From: Mucilaginibacter sp. SMC90 | Lineage (GTDB): Bacteria > Bacteroidota > Bacteroidia > Sphingobacteriales > Sphingobacteriaceae | Length of the DNA: 64,000 bases | Direction of reading: 5' to 3' | Assembly (NCBI RefSeq): GCF_022811725.1 | Contig: NZ_CP094527.1 | Span: 4,402,001 to 4,466,000 of the forward strand | Shown here: positions 1 through 8,182 of the stretch, piece after piece | Layout of the letters: each line of letters opens with the position of its first letter | Position numbering within the stretch: the stretch's first letter is position 1 | The notes under the pieces: generated by a model | Databases searched by the model: none | Seen by the model: only the letters and a program-made list of their open reading frames with translations | Told to the model about the DNA's origin: nothing | Program-made: the position numbers and the translations under genes

Positions 1-974
1 GCATTTTATCATATGAAGAAGAAACCGGCGAAACCGGCTGGATCAACGAGGCCTTTAAAAGTATCATCGGTGTACCTTACTTAAAAACAATCCATTCGCT
101 TGAAAAACGCGAGCCGTTATTATATGCAGATCTTGTGAAACTTAAGCCAGGTGACAGCAAGATCATTACTGTTACACGTAATCAGCAACAGGTTAAGATC
201 CTTGTAAATGCCAGCCTGATGCGCAGCGATGATAAATTATACAAACTCATCGCTTTTCAAAACGTGAATGAAGCGTTGGATGAAACAGAATCAAAGGCAT
301 GGTCAAAGCTGCTTAATGTAATGACGCACGAGATCATGAACTCCGTAGCGCCTATTTCGTCGCTGGCAGATACACTCAAAAATCGGTTGCAAAGCCCCGA
401 TATTGCCGAAAACCTGCCGCATAGCGACCTGGAAGATATCGAGCTTGGTATCGATACCATCAAACGCCGCAGTGAAGGTTTACTCAAGTTCACAGAAAGC
501 TACCGCAGCCTCAATAAGATCACCAAGCTTGATCTGAACAAGATCATGGTGCGTAACATATTTGAGAACCTGAACAGTTTGATGACCCCTACGCTGGAGA
601 AAAAGAAGATCGAACTGGAGATCATCCTTCGCGACCCGACGCTTGCTATTGAGGCCGATATCAACCTAATTGAGCAGGTAATGATCAACCTGCTGGTTAA
701 TGCTATTGAAGCGGTAAAAGACCGCGAAGAACCACGTATCACACTCACAGCTGAAATTCAGGGTGGCAAAACCTTTGTAAAAGTTATTGATAACGGATTA
801 GGCATGCCACCTGAACTGCTGGATAAGATCTTTATACCTTTCTTTAGTACCCGTAAAACAGGTAGTGGCATTGGCTTAAGCCTGTGTAAACAGATCATGC
901 TGCTGCACAAAGGCAATATCCAGGTGCAATCAACAGAGGGTAAAGGGTCGGCGTTTATCTTGTCTTTTGTATAG
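1..974 (+). CDS. Sensor histidine kinase, C-terminal part (5' end outside window)
   Basis: The frame is open from base 3 with no stop, so the gene begins upstream; the GTG at 135 is internal. The visible part starts in a PAS-like sensor segment and continues into a kinase core. It has an H-box MTHEIMNS with the phospho-accepting His codon at 327-329, an N-box with NLLVNAIEA, a G1 box DNGLGMP, and an F/G2 region PFFSTRKTGSGIGLSL. Family knowledge: such NtrY/NtrB-like kinases autophosphorylate on His and pass the phosphate to a response regulator, often a sigma-54 activator in Bacteroidota; that partner is not visible here. The input domain and any membrane segments lie outside the window. A long palindrome follows the stop and may end the transcript. 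Confidence 0.9.
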   Translation, partial: ILSYEEETGETGWINEAFKSIIGVPYLKTIHSLEKREPLLYADLVKLKPGDSKIITVTRNQQQVKILVNASLMRSDDKLYKLIAFQNVNEALDETESKAWSKLLNVMTHEIMNSVAPISSLADTLKNRLQSPDIAENLPHSDLEDIELGIDTIKRRSEGLLKFTESYRSLNKITKLDLNKIMVRNIFENLNSLMTPTLEKKKIELEIILRDPTLAIEADINLIEQVMINLLVNAIEAVKDREEPRITLTAEIQGGKTFVKVIDNGLGMPPELLDKIFIPFFSTRKTGSGIGLSLCKQIMLLHKGNIQVQSTEGKGSAFILSFV

Positions 975-1015
975 TTTGCGCCGGCTCCCTTGGCCTGCTT
1001 TATATGACATTCGGA

Positions 1016-1048
1016 AAACTTACGAAGTTTTAAAAACTTCGTAAGTTT
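1016..1048. repeat. Perfect 16-bp palindrome (possible bidirectional terminator or dispersed repeat)
   Basis: The arms at 1016-1031 and 1033-1048 are exact reverse complements around a single A, with core CTTACGAAG/CTTCGTAAG. It sits between the kinase stop and the FMN reductase start. It lacks a proper U-tract, so it may be a dispersed palindromic repeat rather than a classical terminator. Stem-loop formation is certain from sequence; the role is not. Confidence 0.7.
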
Positions 1049-1068
1049 GGTTCAGCAACATCTATTTC

Positions 1069-1602
1069 ATGAATGATAAAAGCAGCATCCTTGCCATTTC
1101 CGGTAGCCTGAGATCAGGCTCGTCCAATCATCATATTTTGAAGTTTTTAGGCGGATTAACTCCCGCTGATATCAATTACTCTATCTATGATAGATTAGCT
1201 GATATCCCGCCCTTTGATCCGGGACTTGATCATGAATCCCCGCCGGAAGCTGTTTCAGAATTACGAAGTTTCATGAAGAATGCTGCAGGCATCGTGATCT
1301 GCACTCCCGAATATGCATTCGGGGTTCCCGGTCAGCTTAAAAACATGTTGGATTGGATGGTTTCGAGCAGTTCGCTGGTTGATAAGCCGGTGGCTTTGAT
1401 TACTGCATCCTCGGTTGGGACTCATGCACATGCGGCTTTACTGTTAACGCTCGGCGCACTTTCTGCAAAAATAACTAATGAAGCTACTTTGCTTATTCCT
1501 TTCATCAGGAGTAAGATTGATGCTGATGGGAATATTGTAGATACGGAAACGGAAAGGGCCTTGCGCGGGGTAATGAAAGTGTTTTTAGGAGAGATATCTT
1601 AA
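1069..1602 (+). CDS. NADPH-dependent FMN reductase family protein
   Basis: A 177-residue protein of the flavodoxin-like NAD(P)H:FMN reductase family, close to the usual length (about 180). The phosphate-binding loop near the N-terminus reads SGSLRSGSSN (FMN phosphate site). The second signature TPEYAFGVPGQLKNMLDW (around residues 80-100) contacts the flavin ring and is typical of chromate/quinone/azo-reductase-like members. Expected cytosolic role: two-electron reduction of flavin or quinone-like substrates. The true substrate cannot be told. It is a single-gene unit preceded by a palindrome and followed by convergent genes. Confidence 0.88.
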   Translation: MNDKSSILAISGSLRSGSSNHHILKFLGGLTPADINYSIYDRLADIPPFDPGLDHESPPEAVSELRSFMKNAAGIVICTPEYAFGVPGQLKNMLDWMVSSSSLVDKPVALITASSVGTHAHAALLLTLGALSAKITNEATLLIPFIRSKIDADGNIVDTETERALRGVMKVFLGEIS

Positions 1603-1619
1603 AGATTCAACTACTTAAC

Positions 1620-2033
1620 TCACCAAACAAAATCTTCTTCATAATCATCATCCCGCCTAAAATCCTTTACCTTCTTCTTTTGTAGGGTATACACATCAAG
1701 CAACCAAATAGCTCCATGCGCAGACCAGGGATCAATCAAAAGTTCCGCTTCCGTGTTAGATACCTGCCGTGCCTTTACTACCCAGGAAAGTTCGGGCTCA
1801 TCTATTTCGCTTACACCGGCAAGCTTCTTCCATAAATATAACCAACTACCTCCTGCTAAGCACCAGTCATTATTCTTGCTTATTAAGCCAAAAGCAGGGT
1901 CACCATAAGTGCCCCCTAATGCCAATCTTTTATTACTTCTTTTATCTATCAGATAAACATATTCATACTCATGACCAAGCAACAGATTGTTAGTTTCATC
2001 AAGAACGCGCAGATTTAGTTTTGACCCGGTCAT
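1620..2033 (-). CDS. Hypothetical protein
   Basis: A 137-residue protein that I do not recognise. It has no signal peptide or membrane segment, is rich in Trp and charged residues, and ends in an acidic tail (RRDDDYEEDFVW). It follows the YceH gene by only 5 bp on the same strand, so the two are probably co-transcribed. The coding call rests on the long open frame, the tight operon spacing and the convergent arrangement with the FMN reductase. Confidence 0.6.
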   Translation of the reverse strand: MTGSKLNLRVLDETNNLLLGHEYEYVYLIDKRSNKRLALGGTYGDPAFGLISKNNDWCLAGGSWLYLWKKLAGVSEIDEPELSWVVKARQVSNTEAELLIDPWSAHGAIWLLDVYTLQKKKVKDFRRDDDYEEDFVW

Positions 2034-2038
2034 ATAGA

Positions 2039-2698
2039 CTACTCCACTCCTAATTCCCTCATCAACCTGCCTACTGTTTCTTTCAATTCAGCAATTTCCT
2101 GTTCTGCTTTGACCAAACGGGCTTCCAAGGCCGATGAAGACGAACGACCAACAGGTTCATCTGCAAAATCATCGTCGTTAATTTCGGGTGTTCCGCCTAA
2201 TAAATGGGCGTATCTGACCTCTTTTTGGCCGGGCCGTTTGGGTAACTGTACTATATAAGGCGTTTCTCCTCCGGCCAGTTTATCTAATATTTCCTGTACC
2301 TCTTCTATCGAATCAAACTCATACATGCGACCGCTGTTGGTATTTAACTCACCGGGGGTTTGAGGTCCACGAAGGATCAGGAGGCAGATCAGAGCCACTT
2401 CCGACGGTATCACCGGGAATACAATAGCAAAATTGTGTTTGTATTTAATGTTACGGATAGAGCCTCCGGTAGCCGTTGACATCAACCCGCGCCTTTTCAA
2501 CGAGTTAAGGGCGTTGATAACGGTATCGTCATCATAATTAACAACCGGCTTGCGCGATGTTTTCTGGTTACAGGCTGCCACCAGTCCGTTAAGGGTCATG
2601 GGATAATAATCGGGCGTGGTTTTGGCTTTTTCCATTAAAGTACCAAGTACGCGTAGTTCTTCTGCATCAAGTACGGGCAAAATTTGCGGTGAATCCAT
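2039..2698 (-). CDS. YceH / DUF480 (UPF0502) family protein
   Basis: Start chosen at 2698 (MDSPQILPVL) because the family begins with this LDAEELRVLGTLMEKA segment. The frame extends to 2809, but that would overlap the divergent MBL gene and add an unrelated hydrophobic stretch. The 219 residues match the usual length of about 215. Family members contain two winged-helix domains; the first is visible around LNGLVAACNQKTSRKPV. A C-terminal coiled coil (LEARLVKAEQEIAELKETV) is typical. The cellular function is unknown; a DNA-binding role is inferred from the fold. First gene of a two-gene operon with the hypothetical protein downstream. Confidence 0.88.
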   Translation of the reverse strand: MDSPQILPVLDAEELRVLGTLMEKAKTTPDYYPMTLNGLVAACNQKTSRKPVVNYDDDTVINALNSLKRRGLMSTATGGSIRNIKYKHNFAIVFPVIPSEVALICLLILRGPQTPGELNTNSGRMYEFDSIEEVQEILDKLAGGETPYIVQLPKRPGQKEVRYAHLLGGTPEINDDDFADEPVGRSSSSALEARLVKAEQEIAELKETVGRLMRELGVE

Positions 2699-2794
2699 GG
2701 CTAAATATAAGCAGGTTTTTATAGCGTCAAAAAAAATTGCTAATTTTCTGAATGCTAAAATCATTAGGATTGAAATAATAGCATCAAAATAGTT

Positions 2795-2801
2795 TACTTT
2801 G
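2795..2801 (+). promoter_or_regulatory. Probable -7 element of the MBL hydrolase gene
   Basis: TACTTTG, a one-base-shortened match to the Bacteroidota TAnnTTTG box, ends 7 bp before the ATG at 2809. Transcription would start at or next to the start codon, giving a leaderless or nearly leaderless mRNA. No ribosome binding site is visible. Confidence 0.45.
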
Positions 2802-2808
2802 CATTTCA

Positions 2809-3618
2809 ATGTCTTTATTCATTACATCATTAAATTCGGGAAGTAACGGCAATTGCTATTACGTGGGGAACGATCAGGAGGCTATATTGGTTGATGTAGG
2901 TATTTCATGCCGCGAAACTGAAAAACGCATGGCCCGACTGGGTTTATCCATGCAAAAGGTAAAAGCTATTTTTGTATCGCATGAACATTCAGATCATATC
3001 CGCGGCATCCCCGTGTTAGCTAAAAAATACCAGCTGCCGGTTTATATCACTCCGGGAACATTGATGCACCTTAGTGGGGTTGATCATTCAAAAGTTCATC
3101 ATCTCAGCGCATTTCAAACTGTACTTATCGGCGACCTGGAAATAACTTCTTTCCCAAAAGTACATGACGCATCCGAGCCGCATAGTTTTATAGTAAGCTG
3201 CCGTGATGTTAAGGTTGGGGTATTTACGGATCTGGGGATAGTATGCGATCAACTGATCCGCTACTTCAGCCAGTGCCATGCCGCTTTTTTGGAAGCCAAT
3301 TATGATGATGATATGCTGGATAAAGGCGGCTATCCGTATTACTTAAAACAGCGCATCCGTGGCGGCAAAGGGCATTTATCAAACAAACAGGCGCTGAGTT
3401 TATTCATGACGCACCGCCCGCCGCACATGACCCACCTCCTGCTTTCACATCTGTCCAAAAACAACAATGACCCTAAACTGGTAGAAGACCTGTTTACCAA
3501 TTGTGCCGATGGTATCAATATCATTGTGGCTTCAAGACACCAGGAAACCCCCGTTTATTATATCAGCAGTACGATTGTTCAACACGAACCATTGGGGCAG
3601 CTTGGTTTGAGCTTTTAA
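2809..3618 (+). CDS. MBL-fold metallo-hydrolase (WalJ/YycJ-like)
   Basis: A 269-residue metallo-beta-lactamase-fold protein. It begins with the SLNSGSNGNC segment characteristic of the YycJ/WalJ group and has the metal site SHEHSDH at about residues 57-63. Later His residues (KVHDASEPH, HLSNKQA) complete a two-metal centre. Family knowledge: a cytosolic phosphodiesterase/nuclease-like hydrolase, linked in Firmicutes to cell-wall signalling and DNA repair. The substrate here is unknown. Length is normal. The start is fixed by conservation and lies just after a -7-like box. Its stop directly abuts the convergent peptidase gene. Confidence 0.88.
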   Translation: MSLFITSLNSGSNGNCYYVGNDQEAILVDVGISCRETEKRMARLGLSMQKVKAIFVSHEHSDHIRGIPVLAKKYQLPVYITPGTLMHLSGVDHSKVHHLSAFQTVLIGDLEITSFPKVHDASEPHSFIVSCRDVKVGVFTDLGIVCDQLIRYFSQCHAAFLEANYDDDMLDKGGYPYYLKQRIRGGKGHLSNKQALSLFMTHRPPHMTHLLLSHLSKNNNDPKLVEDLFTNCADGINIIVASRHQETPVYYISSTIVQHEPLGQLGLSF

Positions 3619-4401
3619 TCAGGCAATATCGTTATCAGCCAGGTCCTGCGAAAACATATTACTAAGCATCTCATAAAGCTCGGGATGTTTATGCTTTAGT
3701 TCGGTAGGCTTTTGGAAAAAATATTCGGAAACAACGGCTAAAAATTCAGCCTCATTAGTTATAGCATATGGATTGATATCGGAACGTCCGGCTTCAATTT
3801 TATGAATCTCCTGGTGAATCATTTTTAGCCATGGCATCACATATTCATGAGCGAGCAGGTTTTCGGGCACACCATCCGTAGCTCCGTCAGATTTATCAAG
3901 CAAGTGCACAAATTCATGAATGGCCGTGTTTTCCTTCCCTGCCGATTTACTGAAACCTTTCGTTAAAGCCGCCCTCGACAGGATCATTTGTCCGTTCATA
4001 TATCCCGAGCCTACCATTCCTAAAATGCTCCTGTTTTCGCCTTCAAACTGAAACTCATTGTCGAATGTATCCGGGTAAAGGATCACATTGGTTAGGTTGC
4101 GGTATTTCCAATCTGCAAAGCCAAATATCGGGATCACCGCGCTTGCCGCTATCATTACTTTATCGGCATCACTCACCTTCGTACCAACACCTTCAATAGT
4201 GATATCCGCTAAAAATGCAGCTACCCTTTGCTCAAATAGTAGTTTCCGGTCACTGTCGAGATGCTGATAATAAGGAATATTTTGCTCCAAAAGCAATTTA
4301 TAATTCAATGAGGCCGCAGGAACTTCATTTACTACTTTCTTTTTATTGAGGAAAAAGAAGACCGCCAGTACGATAACTATCAAAACTATAACAGGAACCA
4401 T
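3619..4401 (-). CDS. MtfA-like zinc metallopeptidase (M90 family)
   Basis: A 260-residue protein with one N-terminal transmembrane segment (residues 3-18, VPVIVLIVIVLAVFFFL). A zinc motif HEFVH lies at 162-166 followed by LLDKSDGATDGVP, and a downstream NEAEFLAVVSEYFF helix supplies the third ligand in MtfA-type peptidases. Family knowledge: E. coli MtfA titrates the Mlc repressor of glucose PTS genes. Membrane anchoring here differs from the cytosolic E. coli protein, so that role should not be assumed, although the window does hold PTS genes 21 kb away. It lies 18 bp downstream of the DUF92 gene, probably the same transcript. Confidence 0.85.
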   Translation of the reverse strand: MVPVIVLIVIVLAVFFFLNKKKVVNEVPAASLNYKLLLEQNIPYYQHLDSDRKLLFEQRVAAFLADITIEGVGTKVSDADKVMIAASAVIPIFGFADWKYRNLTNVILYPDTFDNEFQFEGENRSILGMVGSGYMNGQMILSRAALTKGFSKSAGKENTAIHEFVHLLDKSDGATDGVPENLLAHEYVMPWLKMIHQEIHKIEAGRSDINPYAITNEAEFLAVVSEYFFQKPTELKHKHPELYEMLSNMFSQDLADNDIA

Positions 4402-4419
4402 TTTTTATTACAGATAAAA

Positions 4420-5127
4420 TTATAAAACAAAGTAAAACAACAACATAAACAGTGAAGCTATCAGGGTATTCAAAAAATTCACGGTATTGTTACCGATTAT
4501 CCCTTTACGCTCAAACACAGCACCTAAAATAGAATCTGTTAAATTGCCGAGCGTACCGGCAACTACAATCCAGATGATATTTATAGTCCAGCCTAAACCT
4601 ATAGTATAAACAATAGCTATAATAACAGAGCCGGCAATTCCAATTAAAGTACCTTCCAAACTGATCACACCATCAAGTCCACGCGCATCCGGCTTTAGCG
4701 TAATAATGTTAAAGAAACGTTTACCATAAACCATTCCCAACTCCGACGAAAGCGTATCTGCCGTGGCAGAAGCAAAACTGGCCGCCATCATCAATTGTAA
4801 AACATGCGCATGCACCGGTAATAGCAGGATCAAAATTCCGCATAAAGCGGCGGTACCCGCGTTGGCTAAAACCTGCGCTGAAGTCCTCCCTCCTTTTTGA
4901 TCAGCATTTAGATTCTTCTTGGTGTTGCTTTGCACCGAGGTAGCCGCTGATCCCAAAATGAAAAAAATGGTCATCATGGCTAAACCTGTAAAACCGGCAC
5001 CTGCAAACACTAAAACAGCGACGGCTGCGCCGGTTAAAGCAGCTATAACAGTTAGTTTACGGGCCGCTGTGCTATACGCCACACCTGCGATCAGAATAAA
5101 CACCAATAAACCATAACTTAACCACAT
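4420..5127 (-). CDS. DUF92 family integral membrane protein
   Basis: A 235-residue protein with about six hydrophobic segments and the DUF92 signature region (ADTLSSELGMVYGK, then TLKPDARGLDGVISLEGT) at about residues 120-160. It resembles TMEM19-type proteins. Some relatives in phototrophs are phytyl-phosphate kinases, which suggests activity on polyprenyl phosphates, but function here is unknown. It heads a two-gene minus-strand unit with the MtfA-like peptidase and is divergent from the methyltransferase. Confidence 0.82.
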   Translation of the reverse strand: MWLSYGLLVFILIAGVAYSTAARKLTVIAALTGAAVAVLVFAGAGFTGLAMMTIFFILGSAATSVQSNTKKNLNADQKGGRTSAQVLANAGTAALCGILILLLPVHAHVLQLMMAASFASATADTLSSELGMVYGKRFFNIITLKPDARGLDGVISLEGTLIGIAGSVIIAIVYTIGLGWTINIIWIVVAGTLGNLTDSILGAVFERKGIIGNNTVNFLNTLIASLFMLLFYFVL

Positions 5128-5173
5128 AGCTAACCAAAGGGATTTATTGCCGCTAAATTAAACTTTCAATTCA

Positions 5174-5181
5174 TACTTTTG
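5174..5181 (+). promoter_or_regulatory. -7 promoter box of methyltransferase gene
   Basis: TACTTTTG matches the TAnnTTTG consensus exactly. The ATG at 5187 is only 5 bp further, so the transcript is expected to be leaderless or to have a leader of a few bases. A TTG at 5147-5149 is a poor -33 candidate because the spacing is long (24 bp). Confidence 0.55.
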
Positions 5182-5186
5182 GGCAC

Positions 5187-5873
5187 ATGAAAGATATACT
5201 GGGCCAGGCCATACATGATCATTACCATAAATCAGCTAACCATAAACTATGGATCAATAATCAATACGGGCCAAAAGAAGAAATGCCTGTTGATATTTAT
5301 TTCAGGGATGAGGACGATATGCCCGATATTGAATGGCTGGCCATGAACGAATGCCGCGGGACGGTATTAGATATTGGCGCTGGCGCAGGCAGCCATGCGT
5401 TGGTATTACAGCAGCGCGGCTTTGATTGCACGGCACTGGATATCTCACCGTTGGCTTGTGATGTAATGAAAGAACGAGGTGTGAACAAAGTGCTTAAAGG
5501 CGATATCTTTGTTTATGCTGACCAAAAATATGACACCCTGCTCCTGCTCATGAACGGTATTGGCCTTGCCGGGACGCTTGAAAACCTCAAAGTATTTTTA
5601 CAACATATTAAACTCCTGCTCAACCCCGGCGGACAGATCCTGTTTGATTCATCGGACATCGCTTACTTATATGAAGATGGCCTACCGGAGAGAGGCTATT
5701 ACGGCGAGTTGCTTTATCAATACCAATACAGCCGTCAAAAAACCGACTGGTTTCATTGGCTCTATGTTGATGAAAAAACATTGGAGCCTATTGTAAACGA
5801 AGCAGGTTTTGATATGGAAGTTTTGTTGGAAGACGAGTTTAAGCAATATTTGGTAAGGTTAACATTAAAGTAA
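5187..5873 (+). CDS. Class I SAM-dependent methyltransferase
   Basis: A 228-residue protein with the SAM-binding motif I VLDIGAGAGSHAL (residues about 60-71), an acidic end of beta-2 (CTALDISPLACDVM) and a motif II-like stretch DTLLLLMNGIGLAG. It belongs to the broad methyltransferase type 11/25 superfamily; the acceptor cannot be predicted. A single-gene unit with a perfect -7 box almost touching the start codon. Downstream lies a palindromic repeat region. Confidence 0.85.
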   Translation: MKDILGQAIHDHYHKSANHKLWINNQYGPKEEMPVDIYFRDEDDMPDIEWLAMNECRGTVLDIGAGAGSHALVLQQRGFDCTALDISPLACDVMKERGVNKVLKGDIFVYADQKYDTLLLLMNGIGLAGTLENLKVFLQHIKLLLNPGGQILFDSSDIAYLYEDGLPERGYYGELLYQYQYSRQKTDWFHWLYVDEKTLEPIVNEAGFDMEVLLEDEFKQYLVRLTLK

Positions 5874-5894
5874 ATAAGCCCCCCGAAAGGCACA

Positions 5895-6077
5895 GCAGTC
5901 AACTGAAGCAATTAATTGTGCAACAGATTTTAAAAATCCCCGCTTGAGAGGGGGTGCGGAGGAAAGAGCAGTAGCAGGGGTGTGTTTCTGCAATCGATAA
6001 GCAAAGCGTAGGAACACACCCCTCCGCCTCTCTCAAGAGGGGAATCGCACATCCCCGCTTTTTTCCTTAAGTTGACG
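5895..6077. repeat. Imperfect long palindromic intergenic element
   Basis: The 314-bp gap between the methyltransferase and pirin genes holds nested inverted repeats. The inner pair is GGGGTGTGTT (5977-5986) against AACACACCCC (6013-6022). The middle pair is CTTGAGAGGGGGTGCGGAGG (5943-5962) against CCTCCGCCTCTCTCAAG (6021-6037). The outer pair is CAGTCAACTGAAG (about 5895-5907) against CTTAAGTTGACGG (about 6067-6079). The nested symmetry suggests a MITE/REP-like mobile repeat or a large structured RNA, not a simple terminator. No open frame of note. The rest of the gap (to 6187) shows nothing recognisable. Confidence 0.6.
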
Positions 6078-6187
6078 GCTACCCACCGGAAGAGAGGGTT
6101 AAAAAAACAAGTAAAAGATGTCCCCGGAGAGATTTAGAGGCACAAAATCAGATCAATAAACTATTTTTACTTAAAGCAATTCAACCA

Positions 6188-7042
6188 ATGAAAAAAGCCA
6201 TCACCCATATCCTTGCCGGCCGTGAAAAGAAGATCACTGCCGAAGAAACTGTGCGGCAGCCTCTGCCTCACAAGGATTTTCGCTTTGCAAATCCATTTAT
6301 TGTATTGCATCACATGGGGCCCGAAGTGATAGAACCCGGTCAAACTTTACGGATCCATCCGCACCCTCATCGCGGTTTTAGTCCTTATACCATTATGTTA
6401 CAGGGCGAAGGTTATCACAAGGACAACGCCGGTAACGACGAGGTGATTAAAGCCGGGGATGTGCAATGGATGTTTGCGGGCAAAGGTATTATGCACAGCG
6501 AAGGCCCGACCGCCGAATTACTGCAGCAAGGTGGTGTTCAGGAACTTATTCAGCTTTGGATCAATGCACCTAAAAGTAAAAAGTGGGATGAGCCCTTTTA
6601 TCAATCAGCCAAAGCAAATCAATTACCTAAAGTACTTATCGGCGAAGGCCTTGACTTTAGCCTGGCAAGCGGCGATTATAAGGGCAAAATCGGGCCTATC
6701 AAAAACTTCACCCCGGTTATTTCTATTGTGGGGAAAATAGCGGCAAACAAAGAAGCAAATTTCAAAGCCACACCAGGCTACTGGACATTACTTTATGTTA
6801 TAAAAGGCAGCATTAATGTAAACGAACAATCCATCAGCCAATATAATCTCCTTGTGTTTGAAAAGGAGAATGAGGATATTTTGGTGTTAGCTGAGGAAGA
6901 TTCGCAGGTATTATTCCTCTCTGCCGAACCTATTGACGAACCGGTAGCAGCTAAAGATAACTTTGTAATGAATACATCAGAAGAGATTGAACAGGCTCTT
7001 ACTGATTATAAAAATGGAGTATTTGGAACATTAAACTATTAA
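6188..7042 (+). CDS. Pirin family protein
   Basis: A 284-residue bicupin protein. The iron ligands of pirin are visible in the first cupin: His57, His59 and His61 in IHPHPHRG, and His103/Glu105 in IMHSEGP, nearly the same numbering as characterised pirins (His56, His58, His101, Glu103). Family knowledge: some bacterial pirins are quercetin 2,3-dioxygenases, others are redox-sensing regulators; the sequence does not separate these. Cytosolic, normal length, single-gene unit. Confidence 0.92.
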   Translation: MKKAITHILAGREKKITAEETVRQPLPHKDFRFANPFIVLHHMGPEVIEPGQTLRIHPHPHRGFSPYTIMLQGEGYHKDNAGNDEVIKAGDVQWMFAGKGIMHSEGPTAELLQQGGVQELIQLWINAPKSKKWDEPFYQSAKANQLPKVLIGEGLDFSLASGDYKGKIGPIKNFTPVISIVGKIAANKEANFKATPGYWTLLYVIKGSINVNEQSISQYNLLVFEKENEDILVLAEEDSQVLFLSAEPIDEPVAAKDNFVMNTSEEIEQALTDYKNGVFGTLNY

Positions 7043-7136
7043 ATACATAATAACTTTTAGTTATCAAAGATTGCATTTTATGATAAAAAACCGGCGATAA
7101 ATTCAAACACCTTTGTATCATTAAAACAAAGGAAAA

Positions 7137-8114
7137 ATGAATACCCCACATCAATTAAACAATACAGGCGGCCTGTTACTAAACATCAATGAAAACGCCC
7201 GCAAGGTTATCTTCGCAATATGTATCGTACTATGCTTGATGCCTTTTATGAGCCCGGCAGTAGCTTTATTTTTAGGCTTAGTGGTAGCACAATGCTCCGG
7301 TCACCCCTATTTACATCTTAATCATAAAGCCACTCACATTTTACTACAGGTATCGGTGGTTGGTTTAGGCTTTGGGATGAATGTACACAGCGCCCTGCAA
7401 GCCGGCAAGGAAGGCATCTTATTTACCATCGCGTCCATAACCGGAACTTTATTATTCGGTACCTTAATGGGTAGATGGTTAAACATCGAAAAAAAGACCT
7501 CTTTTCTGATCTCATCAGGTACAGCTATTTGCGGCGGCAGCGCCATTGCGGCCATCTCACCGGTTATCAAAGCCGAAGAAAAACAGATCTCCGTAGTTTT
7601 GGGTTGTGTTTTTATCCTCAACTCCATAGCCTTGTTTACTTTCCCGCTGATTGGTCATTATCTTAATTTATCACAAACCCAGTTTGGTTTATGGTGCGCC
7701 ATTGCCATTCACGATACCAGTTCGGTAGTTGGGGCAGCAAGTAAATATGGTACACATGCATTGGAAGTAGCAACTACGGTTAAACTGGCAAGGGCTTTAT
7801 GGATCATCCCGGTAGCATTTTTATCTACCTTCCTGTTCAAGAACAAATCAAAAAAAGTAAGTATCCCTTATTTTATAGGCCTGTTCATATTGGCTATGAT
7901 AGCTAACACTTATTTACCAATTGTAAGGTTGATGAGCCCATATGTGATCAATATAGCAAAGGCAGGGTTAACGCTTACCTTATTCCTGATAGGTGCAGGT
8001 CTTTCACGCAAAGTATTGGCATCGGTTGGCTTGAAACCGCTTTTGCAGGGAGTAGCACTTTGGGTTGCCATATCTGGTGCTGCGCTTTACGCGGTGATGC
8101 AATTGGCGAAATAA
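7137..8114 (+). CDS. YeiH/UPF0324 family putative sulfate exporter
   Basis: A 325-residue integral membrane protein with about ten hydrophobic segments. It carries signatures of the UPF0324 (Cons_hypoth698) family: VVGLGFGMN, SGTAICGGSAIAAISPVI and AIHDTSSVVGAASKYG. Family members are annotated as putative sulfate or anion exporters; the substrate has little direct experimental support. A purine-rich AAAGGA lies 4 bp before the ATG, one of the few Shine-Dalgarno-like sites in the window. No linked sulfur metabolism gene is visible. Confidence 0.88.
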   Translation: MNTPHQLNNTGGLLLNINENARKVIFAICIVLCLMPFMSPAVALFLGLVVAQCSGHPYLHLNHKATHILLQVSVVGLGFGMNVHSALQAGKEGILFTIASITGTLLFGTLMGRWLNIEKKTSFLISSGTAICGGSAIAAISPVIKAEEKQISVVLGCVFILNSIALFTFPLIGHYLNLSQTQFGLWCAIAIHDTSSVVGAASKYGTHALEVATTVKLARALWIIPVAFLSTFLFKNKSKKVSIPYFIGLFILAMIANTYLPIVRLMSPYVINIAKAGLTLTLFLIGAGLSRKVLASVGLKPLLQGVALWVAISGAALYAVMQLAK

Positions 8115-8182
8115 AATCAGGTTACAACTATTGTAATTGTGATTGGTAAATAAGTATTTTAGAGTACTATAAACCTTACACA

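Noticed and set aside
2698..2809. N-terminal extension of the YceH protein to 2809
   Set aside because: It adds a hydrophobic, unconserved stretch and overlaps the start and promoter of the divergent MBL gene.
5938..6060. CRISPR-like repeat in the 5.9-6.1 kb gap
   Set aside because: Repeats are inverted and nested, not direct with unique spacers, and no cas gene is nearby.
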